The notes under the pieces: generated by a model
Database searches by the model: none
What the model saw: only the letters and a program-made list of their open reading frames with translations
What the model was told of the DNA's origin: nothing
NCBI RefSeq assembly: GCF_900141855.1
Contig: NZ_FQYU01000011.1
Coordinates: 50,785-114,784 of the forward strand
Length of the DNA stretch: 64,000 bases
Direction of reading: 5' to 3'
Source of the DNA: Pseudozobellia thermophila
Lineage (GTDB): Bacteria > Bacteroidota > Bacteroidia > Flavobacteriales > Flavobacteriaceae
Part shown: piece by piece, positions 1-7,818 of the stretch
Position numbering within the stretch: the first letter of the stretch is position 1
Layout: each line of letters begins with the position of its first letter
Program-made: the position numbers and the translations under genes

Positions 1-425
1 TAACGCTTAGTGAAGACGGGATGACGGCTATAAAATTTCCAAAAGAAGGTGGTTTGGGCCCCGATCATGACTGGATAGAAATTAGATTGGCAGATGTTAT
101 TCTCCTATATGCCGAGGCATTAAACGAGAATGGCGCCTCCCCTGAGGCCGTGCTCGATCTTTTGGACCCAATACGGACCAGGGCCGGATTGGCACCTTTG
201 GACCATACGGTCATCAATACCCAGGCCCTGGTCAGACAGGCCATTCTAGACGAACGAAGGCTTGAATTGGCCTTTGAAGGCCAAAGATGGTTCGATTTGG
301 TGAGGACCGGGGCCGTTGATGCTGAAATGGGGCAAGCGATCAATAGCAATTATTACTTGTTTCCGGTTCCGATTTCGGAGATACTGGCAAGTGGTGGTGT
401 AATAACCCAAAACCCGGGTTACTAG
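1..425 (+). CDS. SusD/RagB-family glycan-binding lipoprotein, C-terminal fragment
   Basis: The reading frame is open from the left edge, so this is the 3' end of a gene whose start lies outside the window. The visible 141 or so residues are typical of the SusD C-terminus: an IRLADVILLYAEALN helix, the ILDERRLELAFEGQRWFDLVR motif (residues about 75-95 of the visible part), and a final LFPVPISEI plus NPGY ending found in nearly all RagB/SusD proteins. SusD proteins are outer-membrane lipoproteins that capture oligosaccharides for their SusC partner, which should lie just upstream. A strong hairpin follows the stop. The uronate genes downstream suggest a uronic-acid polysaccharide as substrate; that is inference from context. 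Confidence 0.93.
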   Translation, partial: TLSEDGMTAIKFPKEGGLGPDHDWIEIRLADVILLYAEALNENGASPEAVLDLLDPIRTRAGLAPLDHTVINTQALVRQAILDERRLELAFEGQRWFDLVRTGAVDAEMGQAINSNYYLFPVPISEILASGGVITQNPGY

Positions 426-490
426 TAGATTACGGATTTGAGTTCAGTTGTTTTTTATAGAGTTGTTTTTAGAGTTGTATCAGTGTGAAT

Positions 491-520
491 TTTACCGACC
501 TTTTAATCAAGGTCGGTAAA
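491..520 (+). terminator. Hairpin terminator after the SusD gene
   Basis: A perfect 12-bp stem (TTTACCGACCTT paired with AAGGTCGGTAAA) with a 6-nt loop begins 65 bp after the SusD stop. There is no long T-run, so it may be a weak terminator or an mRNA 3' stabilising hairpin. It separates the PUL transcript from the regulator downstream. Confidence 0.7.
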
Positions 521-616
521 TTCCAACAATCTTGGAAAACCGCCGTAAATAGGCCTATTTTTTGAGTGTAGAATTGGCTTAATGAACAAAAAAGTATAAT
601 TTTAACATATCCAAAC

Positions 617-626
617 TGGTTAACCA
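617..626. promoter_or_regulatory. Candidate GntR/FadR operator upstream of the regulator gene
   Basis: The perfect 10-nt palindrome TGGTTAACCA sits 22 bp before the start codon of the GntR/FadR-family gene. FadR-subfamily regulators bind GT-Nx-AC palindromes of this kind, so autoregulation is a fair inference. I see no second perfect copy in front of the MFS gene. Confidence 0.5.
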
Positions 627-647
627 ATTTACCAAATATAGGCCCCT

Positions 648-1373
648 ATGAAGCTAGAAATATTGACCAAGAATGAAAATCGTGAGATCGAGGACGAAAT
701 TATATCCAAAATCCGCGATTTGATCAACTATAAAAACTTGGAGCCAGGGGATAAGTTGCCGGCCGAAAGGGTGCTCTCCGAAAAATTCGGGGTCAGTAGA
801 AGCAGTGTTAGGAGCGCCATACAAAAGCTGGAGTTTTATGGCATTTTGTACAGTAAGCCCCAGAGCGGGACCTTTATTTCGAACATTGGGCAAATTGCCA
901 TGAATGGTATGATAGAGGATATTTTGAGTTTGGGCGAGCACGATTTTAAATCCTTGGTGGAAACCAGGATATTGCTTGAACTCAAAATCGTTAAGATGGC
1001 GGCCCTGCGGCGTACCGAAGAAGATCTGGAACGGATAAGGCAGGCCTTGTCGGCCTATAAGGTGAAGATGATCAATGGGGAACCCTGTGTGGAAGAAGAC
1101 CTATTGTTCCATTTGGCCATCGCCTCCGCCTGTAAGAATACCACTATGAATACCCTGATGCTCTTGATCACCCCCGAAATAATCGTGGCCTATCAAGAAG
1201 ATAGGGTCTGCGAGGGCGATGTGGCACTGGCCCAGATCAAACAGCATGAGGATATCTACATGGCCATAAGGGACCAAGATCCCCAACTGGCCAAGGAAAA
1301 AATGAAATTGCATTTTACAAAGTTGTACGATTACATTTATGGTGAAAACAGAAAAAAAGTGATTAAAGGATAA
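648..1373 (+). CDS. GntR family (FadR subfamily) transcriptional regulator of uronate genes
   Basis: This 241-residue cytoplasmic protein has an N-terminal winged helix (about residues 12-80, with the GDKLPAERVLSEKFGVSRSSVRSAIQKL signature region) and an all-helical FCD ligand-binding domain (about 95-230) with the ETRILLELKIVKMAA helix. FCD regulators of this type usually bind a sugar acid such as a uronate, KDG or gluconate and release DNA. It lies between a SusD gene and a run of uronate-catabolism genes on the same strand, so it probably controls both. The ATG at 648 is preceded by the palindrome TGGTTAACCA. The exact effector cannot be read from the sequence. Confidence 0.9.
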   Translation: MKLEILTKNENREIEDEIISKIRDLINYKNLEPGDKLPAERVLSEKFGVSRSSVRSAIQKLEFYGILYSKPQSGTFISNIGQIAMNGMIEDILSLGEHDFKSLVETRILLELKIVKMAALRRTEEDLERIRQALSAYKVKMINGEPCVEEDLLFHLAIASACKNTTMNTLMLLITPEIIVAYQEDRVCEGDVALAQIKQHEDIYMAIRDQDPQLAKEKMKLHFTKLYDYIYGENRKKVIKG

Positions 1374-1504
1374 AAGTGCACGATTTATCCTTTATGATTA
1401 ACATAACTGAAGGGAATAATACTTGAATCTTATTCGACGCATGGATAGTGCCAGCTTCCTTGGTACTAGGGTTCCGTTGTGAAAAGCATTTGAGTGAAAA
1501 AAAA

Positions 1505-1522
1505 GCGAATGAGATCATTCGC
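1505..1522 (-). terminator. Hairpin oriented as a minus-strand terminator upstream of the MFS gene
   Basis: GCGAATG pairs with CATTCGC around an AGAT loop. The run of eight A residues lies on the left, so the T-tract follows the hairpin only when read on the minus strand. There is no minus-strand gene immediately to the right, which makes its role unclear: antisense transcript end, relic, or chance. Confidence 0.4.
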
Positions 1523-1557
1523 AAGGTAGGCCCATGGATTGGGTTAGGGTGGTGTTT

Positions 1558-1589
1558 GCTCTAATTTAAGGCATTTGGCTCTAATTTAA
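1558..1589. promoter_or_regulatory. Direct repeat with 20-bp period in front of the MFS operon
   Basis: The 12-mer GCTCTAATTTAA occurs at 1558-1569 and again at 1578-1589, about two helical turns apart, ending 10 bp before the start codon of the MFS transporter. Such phased direct repeats are typical of activator or repressor binding sites. The bound protein is unknown; the site does not resemble the GT-AC palindrome in front of the GntR gene. Confidence 0.45.
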
Positions 1590-1599
1590 ATAGTTTAAA

Positions 1600-2877
1600 A
1601 TGAAGGTAAAAGGACTAAGATGGTATGTGATCGCACTCATCTGTTTGGCCACGGTCATTAACTATATCGACCGCACGGCCTTTGGCGTAATGTGGCCCGA
1701 AATGGGCAAGGACCTGGGTATGGATGAGGCTGATTATGCCGTTATGCTCAACGTTTTTATGATTACGTATGCCTTGGGCAAATTTTTGTCGGGCAAACTC
1801 TACGATATGATCGGTACCCGAATGGGCTTCGTGGTGTCGATAGTGGTATGGTCCGTAGCTTCCGTATTCCACGCATTTGCAAGGGGCCTGTTTTCGCTGA
1901 CCTTGTTCCGGGCCTTGTTGGGCCTTGGTGAGGCGGGTAATTGGCCGGGAGCGGTAAAAAGTAACGGGGAATGGTTCCCGGTAAAACAAAGGGCCATTGC
2001 ACAGGGTATATTTAATGCGGGGGCATCATTGGGAAGCGTTATCGCACCCGTGCTTATCGCTTATCTATACGGCCATTTCGGGTGGCGATCCACCTTTATC
2101 ATCATTGGGGCGATCGGCCTTTTATGGGTAATTCCCTGGTTGTTCATCAACAAGGCAAAACCCGAAAAACATCCTTGGATCACCGAGGAAGAACAAAAAT
2201 TGATTCTTGCCGACCAAATCGCCCTAAATCCGACAAAGGAAAATGAGAAAGGCCTGTCGGTCGGTAAAATTTTAAGTTATAAGGAGTCTTGGGGTGTCCT
2301 TATGTCCCGTTTCTTTATCGAACCTATATGGTGGCTCTTTGTGGGATGGATGCCGCTCTACCTCAATTCGAAGTTCGGCTTCAGTATCGAAGAGATAGGA
2401 TCCACCATCTGGATCTCGTATCTGGGCGGTATGGCAGGAAGTATTATCGGCGGTTGGTATTGCGGTAAGCTCATGGAGACCAAAACGGTCGATGCGGCCC
2501 GAAAGATTACCATAAGCATTGGCGGAGCCCTTATTTTCTTGGGCTTGTTGGGAATCATCTTCCTTGTGACCGAAAAGAACCCAATGACCTTTATTTACAT
2601 CGTGGCGGTAGTGCTTTTCGGCTTCCAGTTTGCCATTGGCAATATCCAAACAATATCGAGCGACCTCTTCAGCGGACCCTCGGTGGGTACTTTGGCCGGC
2701 CTTGCCGGAACCGTAGCGGCCGTATCGGTCATAATTATGAACAGCCTGATCCCAATGATCGCCTCGGTATCGTATACCCCGGCCTTCATCGTAATCGCCG
2801 TACTGGCACCATTGGCCGTACTCAGCATATTTATGCTGATCAAAAAAATCAGGCCTGTAGAACTAGAATCACTTTAA
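1600..2877 (+). CDS. MFS transporter, anion:cation symporter family, probable hexuronate/KDG importer
   Basis: A 425-residue inner-membrane protein with about 12 hydrophobic segments. The N-terminus contains the ACS-family motif NYIDRTAFGVMWPEM in and after TM1, and the first half ends in the RALLGLGEAGNWPGAVKSNGEWF region that is characteristic of ExuT/GudP-type transporters of hexuronates, galactarate and related acids. It is the first gene of the run MFS-SDR-KDG kinase-PFK-Nramp, with only 21 bp to the next gene, so it probably brings unsaturated uronates or 4-deoxy-5-hexulose uronate (DEH) into the cytoplasm. Substrate assignment is from family and context. Confidence 0.88.
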   Translation: MKVKGLRWYVIALICLATVINYIDRTAFGVMWPEMGKDLGMDEADYAVMLNVFMITYALGKFLSGKLYDMIGTRMGFVVSIVVWSVASVFHAFARGLFSLTLFRALLGLGEAGNWPGAVKSNGEWFPVKQRAIAQGIFNAGASLGSVIAPVLIAYLYGHFGWRSTFIIIGAIGLLWVIPWLFINKAKPEKHPWITEEEQKLILADQIALNPTKENEKGLSVGKILSYKESWGVLMSRFFIEPIWWLFVGWMPLYLNSKFGFSIEEIGSTIWISYLGGMAGSIIGGWYCGKLMETKTVDAARKITISIGGALIFLGLLGIIFLVTEKNPMTFIYIVAVVLFGFQFAIGNIQTISSDLFSGPSVGTLAGLAGTVAAVSVIIMNSLIPMIASVSYTPAFIVIAVLAPLAVLSIFMLIKKIRPVELESL

Positions 2878-2898
2878 TTAACTATACATCCATTAAAA

Positions 2899-3660
2899 AT
2901 GAAATTAAAAGAGAAAATCGCAGTCATAACCGGAGCAACTGGTGGAATCGGATTTGAAGTAGCCAAAAGATTGGGCAAAGACGGTTATACCGTGGTGTTG
3001 AACGGCATAGAGGATGACAAAGGGGCCGAAAGGGTGAAAGAACTCGCGGCAGATGGTATTTCGGCCGAATATTACGGCTTTGACGTTACCGATGAGCAAG
3101 CCGTCGACACAAACATTAAGGCCATTGGCGATAAGTATGGAAAGATCGATGTGCTTGTAAACAATGCAGGTGGACTAGGGGGAAGGTCGCGCTTCGAGGA
3201 AATGACGACCGAATTTTATCGATCCGTAATGGCCTTGAATCTCGATTCTGCATTTTTTGCCTCTAGGGCGGCCATCCCTTTTCTAAAAAAAGGGGAAAAT
3301 GCCTCTATCATCAATTACACCTCGATAGCGGGTTGGAACGCCGGCGGACCGGGCGCCGGAATCTATGGCACATCAAAGGCGGGAGTACATGCCTTGACCA
3401 GGGCCTTGGCCAAAGACCTTGCGGAATACGGGATTAGGGTAAACGCCGTGTCTCCCGGAACCATTGACACACCGTTTCATGCCCAGATCAAATCGACCAA
3501 GCCGGAAGTATTTGCATCGTGGAAGAACAATATCCTTTTGGGGAGATTGGGACAGCCAGAGGAAGTGGCTTCCGTTGTTTCGTTCTTGGCAAGCGACGAT
3601 GCCGCTTTTCTTACGGCCGAAACCATTCAAATAACCGGAGGGCAAGGATTGGGAATTTAA
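2899..3660 (+). CDS. Short-chain dehydrogenase/reductase, probable DEH reductase or KduD-like
   Basis: A 253-residue classical SDR. The cofactor-binding TGATGGIG is at residues 11-18, NNAGG follows strand 4, the catalytic serine lies in YTSIAGW, and the catalytic pair is in YGTSK. The C-terminus has the usual ITGGQGLGI ending. Placed between a hexuronate transporter and a KDG kinase, it most likely reduces 4-deoxy-L-erythro-5-hexoseulose uronate (from alginate) to KDG, or acts like KduD on the pectin-derived isomer. The sequence alone does not separate these two options or give NADH versus NADPH preference. Confidence 0.85.
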   Translation: MKLKEKIAVITGATGGIGFEVAKRLGKDGYTVVLNGIEDDKGAERVKELAADGISAEYYGFDVTDEQAVDTNIKAIGDKYGKIDVLVNNAGGLGGRSRFEEMTTEFYRSVMALNLDSAFFASRAAIPFLKKGENASIINYTSIAGWNAGGPGAGIYGTSKAGVHALTRALAKDLAEYGIRVNAVSPGTIDTPFHAQIKSTKPEVFASWKNNILLGRLGQPEEVASVVSFLASDDAAFLTAETIQITGGQGLGI

Positions 3661-3722
3661 GTTGAACATTCCTTTGGCCCGGGCAAGAATCAAAGAACAC
3701 TAATATATTCAATACGATTGAA

Positions 3723-4763
3723 ATGAAAAAAGTAGTAACCTTCGGGGAAATCATGTTGCGATTGGCTCCTCCTGGATTTTTAAGATTTTCCCAGACCACC
3801 AGTTTCGACGTGGTCTATGGTGGTGGCGAGTCGAACGTGGCGGTTTCCTTGGCCAATTACGGGGTTCCTGTCGATTTTGTGACGCGATTGCCCAAAAACG
3901 ACATTGGCGAATGCGCCTTGATGGAAATGCGAAAAAGAGGTGTCAACACCCAAAACATTATTTTCGGTGGCGAGCGCCTCGGAATCTATTTTTTGGAAAC
4001 CGGTGCCGTTAGCCGGGGCAGTAAGGTGGTTTACGACCGTGCCCATTCGGCCATTTCCGAAATTGAACCGGGAATGATCGACTGGAAAAAAGTCTTTGAA
4101 GGGGCCGGATGGTTCCATTGGACGGGCATCACCCCCGCCATTTCACAAAGTGCCGCCGATGTTTGCTTGGAGGCCGTAAAAGTGGCCAGCGATATGGGCA
4201 TCACCATTTCCACCGACCTTAACTATAGGGCCAAACTTTGGAACTATGGCGGTGACCGCGAAGCCATAATGACCGAGCTTACCTCGTACTGCGACATTAT
4301 TTTGGGCAACGAGGAAGATGCCGAAAAACACTTCGGGATCCATCCCGAAGGACTCGATGTGCACAAACAGGGGAGCGAGGTAAAGGCCGAGGCTTTTTTA
4401 TCGGTCTGTAAACAGATGATGAAAAAATTCCCAAAGGCCAAAAAAGTAATCACCACCTTAAGGGGCTCCATCTCGGCATCGCACAACACATGGGCCGGGG
4501 TACTTTACGATGGTGAGAAAATGTACGAGACGCGACAGTATCAGATTACCGATATCGTAGACCGCGTAGGTGGTGGCGATTCGTTTATGGGAGGATTGAT
4601 CTACGGCCTGTTGAAATATCCCGAAGACGATCAAAACGCCCTCGATTTTGCCGTGGCGGCATCCTGCTTAAAGCATACCATAAAGGGAGATGCCAATTTG
4701 GTCACTGTAAGCGAAGTGGAAAAACTCATGGGCGGCGACGCTTCCGGAAGGGTAGCGCGGTAA
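3723..4763 (+). CDS. kdgK: 2-keto-3-deoxygluconate kinase (PfkB family)
   Basis: This 346-residue ribokinase-type enzyme opens with VVTFGEIMLRLAPPG and the YGGGESNVAVSLANYG substrate-lid region, as in KdgK proteins. The PfkB signature with the catalytic base is DRVGGGDSFMGGLIYG, near residue 285. It should phosphorylate KDG to 2-keto-3-deoxy-6-phosphogluconate, feeding the lower Entner-Doudoroff route. It starts 62 bp after the SDR and ends 18 bp before the phosphofructokinase. The aldolase needed for the next step is not in this window and is probably to the left. Confidence 0.9.
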   Translation: MKKVVTFGEIMLRLAPPGFLRFSQTTSFDVVYGGGESNVAVSLANYGVPVDFVTRLPKNDIGECALMEMRKRGVNTQNIIFGGERLGIYFLETGAVSRGSKVVYDRAHSAISEIEPGMIDWKKVFEGAGWFHWTGITPAISQSAADVCLEAVKVASDMGITISTDLNYRAKLWNYGGDREAIMTELTSYCDIILGNEEDAEKHFGIHPEGLDVHKQGSEVKAEAFLSVCKQMMKKFPKAKKVITTLRGSISASHNTWAGVLYDGEKMYETRQYQITDIVDRVGGGDSFMGGLIYGLLKYPEDDQNALDFAVAASCLKHTIKGDANLVTVSEVEKLMGGDASGRVAR

Positions 4764-4781
4764 TTTTTTAAAACAAAAAAG

Positions 4782-6008
4782 ATGGCTTCTAAAAAATCGA
4801 TACTGATCATTTGTGGCGGAGGTCCCGCACCGGGCATCAACGCCGTTATCAGTACGGTGGCCAAGATTTTCCTTAAGGATGGGTACCGTGTTTTGGGCCT
4901 TCACGAGGGCTTTAAGGGTATTTTTTCCGAGAGGCCACAGATCAAGGAATTCGATTTTGCACATGCCGATCGTATTTTTAGTCGCGGTGGATCTACTTTG
5001 ATCATGAGCAGGTTCAAACCGGGCAATGAAAAAATAAATACGAGACTTTTTTCCGATAACAATGTAAAACTGTTGGTCAGTATTGGCGGTGACGACACTG
5101 CCTCTACGGCCAACAGAATTACAGGGTACCTGTCAAAGGAGAACATATCCATCTCGAACATACATGTGCCCAAAACCATAGATAACGATTTGCCCTTGCC
5201 CGACCGAAACCCCACCTTTGGATTTCATTCGGCAAAGGACGAAGGGGTACGTATCGGTAATACCACCTATGAGGATGCACGTACGAGCCAAAACTGGTTC
5301 GTGATGTCTACCATGGGGCGCTCTGCCGGCCATTTGGCCTTCGGTATCGCTACCAGTTGCCATTTTCCGATGATGGTCATCCCGGAAATGTTCAACCGCA
5401 CCCCCATTACTTTTGACAAGGTGGTACGCCTGATCATTTCATCTATCGTAAAACGAAAAATAGAGAACATCAACTACGGTGTCGCCTTGGTAAGCGAAGG
5501 CGTTTTCCATATTATGCCCGATAGCGAGCTCGACCACTGCGGTATCAACTTCACCTATGACGACCACGGCCATCCCGAACTGGGAAACGTGAGCAAATCG
5601 CATATCTTTAATATGCTCGTTCAGGTAAAATTGAAGGAACTGGGCATCCACATAAAGAGCAGGCCGGTAGAACTGGGATATGAACTCAGGTGTTGCAGGC
5701 CCATAGGCTTCGATCTGACCCTTTGCACCCTCTTGGGGCTAGGGGTAAAAAAACTCTTTGCCCAAGGTCTCAGCGGTTGTATTGTTACGGCCAATTCCCG
5801 CGGTGAGGTAACCCCCTTGTTTTTGGAAGACCTACAAGGTGAAGACGGTAAGATAGCCCCCCGCCTTGTGAATGTGGACTCCGAATTTGCAAGGCTCTGC
5901 TTTCAAAACATGCACTACATCGAAGAGGGCGACTACGAGGCGGCCAAGGCCTACCTTCCCGACCCCGAATCGTACGATTTCAACAAAATTCTATCCGGTG
6001 AAGTGTAA
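4782..6008 (+). CDS. 6-phosphofructokinase family enzyme, pyrophosphate-dependent type by key residues
   Basis: A 408-residue PfkA-family protein, longer than the roughly 320-residue ATP enzyme of E. coli. The nucleotide-site motif reads GGDD at residues 102-105 and the catalytic loop reads PKTIDND at 130-136. In this family ATP enzymes carry GGDG and PGTIDND, while an Asp and a Lys at those places block ATP and mark pyrophosphate-dependent enzymes (PFP). So the expected reaction is reversible fructose 6-phosphate plus PPi to fructose 1,6-bisphosphate. In a uronate operon, where carbon enters at pyruvate and glyceraldehyde 3-phosphate, a reversible enzyme would serve gluconeogenesis. That role is inference; the residues are seen. 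Confidence 0.88.
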   Translation: MASKKSILIICGGGPAPGINAVISTVAKIFLKDGYRVLGLHEGFKGIFSERPQIKEFDFAHADRIFSRGGSTLIMSRFKPGNEKINTRLFSDNNVKLLVSIGGDDTASTANRITGYLSKENISISNIHVPKTIDNDLPLPDRNPTFGFHSAKDEGVRIGNTTYEDARTSQNWFVMSTMGRSAGHLAFGIATSCHFPMMVIPEMFNRTPITFDKVVRLIISSIVKRKIENINYGVALVSEGVFHIMPDSELDHCGINFTYDDHGHPELGNVSKSHIFNMLVQVKLKELGIHIKSRPVELGYELRCCRPIGFDLTLCTLLGLGVKKLFAQGLSGCIVTANSRGEVTPLFLEDLQGEDGKIAPRLVNVDSEFARLCFQNMHYIEEGDYEAAKAYLPDPESYDFNKILSGEV

Positions 6009-6064
6009 GCCGGTGCCCGCTATAGGGCGATAGCCATAAACGAACCTTTAAAATAGTTGATACA

Positions 6065-7333
6065 ATGCTTGAAGAGAAACCGGGCTTGCTAAAAAAGATT
6101 CTTGCTATGGTACTGGCCTTTGGCCCTGGTATCTTTGCCATCGGCTATACCATTGGAACGGGCAGTGTAACCTCGATGACCGTGGCAGGAAGTACCTATG
6201 GTATGCAGTTGTTGTGGGTATTGGTGGTAAGCTGTCTGTTTTCGGGAATCCTGATGTACGTGTATGGGAACTATGCCCTGATTACGGGCGAGACCGCACT
6301 GTTTGCCTTTAAGAAACACCTCAAATGGGGGAGGCTTATCGCCGTTCTTATCATTATCGGGATATCCTTTGGGCAATGGAATTCCCTCATGGGCATCATG
6401 GGTATTTCGGCCAACATCATCTACGAAATATTCGTAATCTATTTTCCCCAGCTTGAGGCCTATAAGTACGAAGCGGTTATCTTGATCGCCCTGATCGTAA
6501 CCGGGGTAATGTATTTCTTGCTTTTGGTAGGAAAGTACACCTTTTTTGAGAAGATCCTCGTCGTTTTCGTAACGATTATGGGGGGCTCTTTCTTGATTTC
6601 GCTTTTCATGGTATACCCGCTACCCATGGAGGTTCTTGAGGGCCTTGTACCTTCGATACCCCAGGTAGAAGGGGGCAAGATGCTCGTCGTGGCCTTTGTG
6701 GGCACCACCATGGCCGCCGCAACGTTTTTGTCGCGACCCCTTTTTGTAAAGGGTAAGGGGTGGACCATCGATAACCTAAAGGACCAAAAAAGGGATGCCA
6801 TCGTAGCTGCCATTTTGGTATTTGCCATAAGTGGGGCCGTAATGGCCGTGGCAAGCGGGGCACTTTATCACGAAGGTAAGCCGGTTACCGAGGTTCTGGA
6901 TATGGTACACACCTTGGAGCCCGTTGCCGGTAAATTTGCGCTCACCTTGTTTTTCTTTGGCACACTTAGTGCCGGACTGTCCTCTATTTTTCCAATACTG
7001 CTTATAGCGCCGATTCTGATCGCCGATTTTCAATCCGGGGAACTGGATACGTCTTCGCGCCAGTTCAAGTTTATCACGGCCTTTGCCTGTTTGTTCGCCC
7101 TGATCGTTCCGGTTTTCGGTTCTAATCCCGTGGAAATGCAGATTGTTTCACAAATTTTCAATGTGTTTGTATTGCCTCTGGTCATTGCTGCCATCACCGT
7201 TCTTGTGAACGACAAAACCCTGATGAAGGGGTATAAGACCAGCCCTTTGATCAATGTGGGCCTGGTACTCGCCTTCGTCTTTGCATGCGTTATGTCGTAT
7301 AACGGGGTGGTGTCGCTTTTCGATTATTTCTAA
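6065..7333 (+). CDS. Nramp-fold membrane transporter lacking the metal-binding motifs
   Basis: A 422-residue protein with about 11 membrane segments. The start GPGIFAIGY and the TM6 core VGTTMAAATFL align by pattern with the Nramp (NRAMP/MntH) family. However, the TM1 metal motif DPGN is replaced by GTGS (residues 31-34) and the TM6 MPH motif by AAA (about 217-219). All three canonical side-chain ligands are therefore missing, so transport of Mn(II) or Fe(II) by the usual mechanism is unlikely. It lies 56 bp after the phosphofructokinase on the same strand, at the end of the uronate operon, which suggests a sugar-acid or other small-molecule substrate. The substrate is unknown. Confidence 0.8.
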   Translation: MLEEKPGLLKKILAMVLAFGPGIFAIGYTIGTGSVTSMTVAGSTYGMQLLWVLVVSCLFSGILMYVYGNYALITGETALFAFKKHLKWGRLIAVLIIIGISFGQWNSLMGIMGISANIIYEIFVIYFPQLEAYKYEAVILIALIVTGVMYFLLLVGKYTFFEKILVVFVTIMGGSFLISLFMVYPLPMEVLEGLVPSIPQVEGGKMLVVAFVGTTMAAATFLSRPLFVKGKGWTIDNLKDQKRDAIVAAILVFAISGAVMAVASGALYHEGKPVTEVLDMVHTLEPVAGKFALTLFFFGTLSAGLSSIFPILLIAPILIADFQSGELDTSSRQFKFITAFACLFALIVPVFGSNPVEMQIVSQIFNVFVLPLVIAAITVLVNDKTLMKGYKTSPLINVGLVLAFVFACVMSYNGVVSLFDYF

Positions 7334-7516
7334 TCGCCCCCCGTATCTTAAAAATAGTTCCGGCCAATCTCCGGCCGTTGATGTTGGGCTACTAATATAC
7401 CTTGTTCCTTAGGGCTGTGTCCCAACAATGTCGCAAATCGATAGGTGTAGCTTATGGTGCATATTTTTTTCGGGCTGTCCGCGCTTCGGTTTTTTGCTAA
7501 AAAAAGCTGCAAAATA

Positions 7517-7545
7517 TTGCAAAATAATTTTTTTTCATACCTTTG
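7517..7545 (+). promoter_or_regulatory. Strong Bacteroidota-type promoter
   Basis: TTG at 7517-7519, an 18-nt spacer, then TACCTTTG at 7538-7545 match the Bacteroidota -33/-7 consensus (TTG, about 19 nt, TAnnTTTG). Transcription should start near 7551. No convincing coding sequence lies downstream on the plus strand before the terminator at 7729. Confidence 0.75.
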
Positions 7546-7550
7546 CCAGG

Positions 7551-7761
7551 TGATTAAAATTGCTGCCCTTTCTTATCGGAAAGACGCCTTTTCAGGTGTG
7601 GTCAGGGTGCGACCAAGACCCCGATGGGGTACCGTTGGCCATTGAGAAGAAATAGCGAAAAAAATTAGTCGTTAAGGGTCCCCCGAAACGTCGAGTTTAT
7701 AATTGTTTGTTGAGTTCATTTTAAGTGCAAAAGGCCTACATTGTTCAATGTAAGGCCTTTT
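7551..7761 (+). ncRNA. Candidate free-standing small RNA of about 210 nt
   Basis: The 485-bp gap between two convergent genes holds a near-consensus promoter (7517-7545) and a T-ended hairpin (7729-7761) on the same strand. The segment between is rich in local hairpins: CTTTC/GAAAG at 7569-7584, TGGTC/GACCA at 7599-7615 and ACCCC/GGGGT just after. No codon-biased open frame or similarity to a protein is seen. It could be 6S-like or another house RNA by size, but I cannot match it to a named family. The rest of the gap (7334-7516) holds only a short CGGCC/GGCCG hairpin. Confidence 0.5.
7729..7761. terminator. Bidirectional hairpin terminator
   Basis: AAAAGGCC-TACATTG pairs with CAATGTAAGGCCTTTT with a one-base bulge and a TT loop. 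The flanking A and T runs let it work on both strands: for the candidate small RNA on the plus strand and for the ThuA-fusion gene on the minus strand, which ends 58 bp away. Confidence 0.8.
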
Positions 7762-7818
7762 GTCATTAATGGAAATGGGTTTGCTGATTGACCATAACCC
7801 TGGGCGCTATAGGTTATA

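Noticed and set aside
7454..7645. A 63-codon open frame on the plus strand in the ncRNA region
   Set aside because: It starts upstream of the mapped -7 element, has poor codon use and ends in an Arg/Pro-rich tail; it looks like chance in a structured RNA region.
7551..7761. Naming the candidate RNA as 6S, RNase P or SRP RNA
   Set aside because: Size fits 6S only loosely, I cannot draw the long closed hairpin with a central bubble with confidence, and it is too short for RNase P and lacks a recognisable SRP tip.
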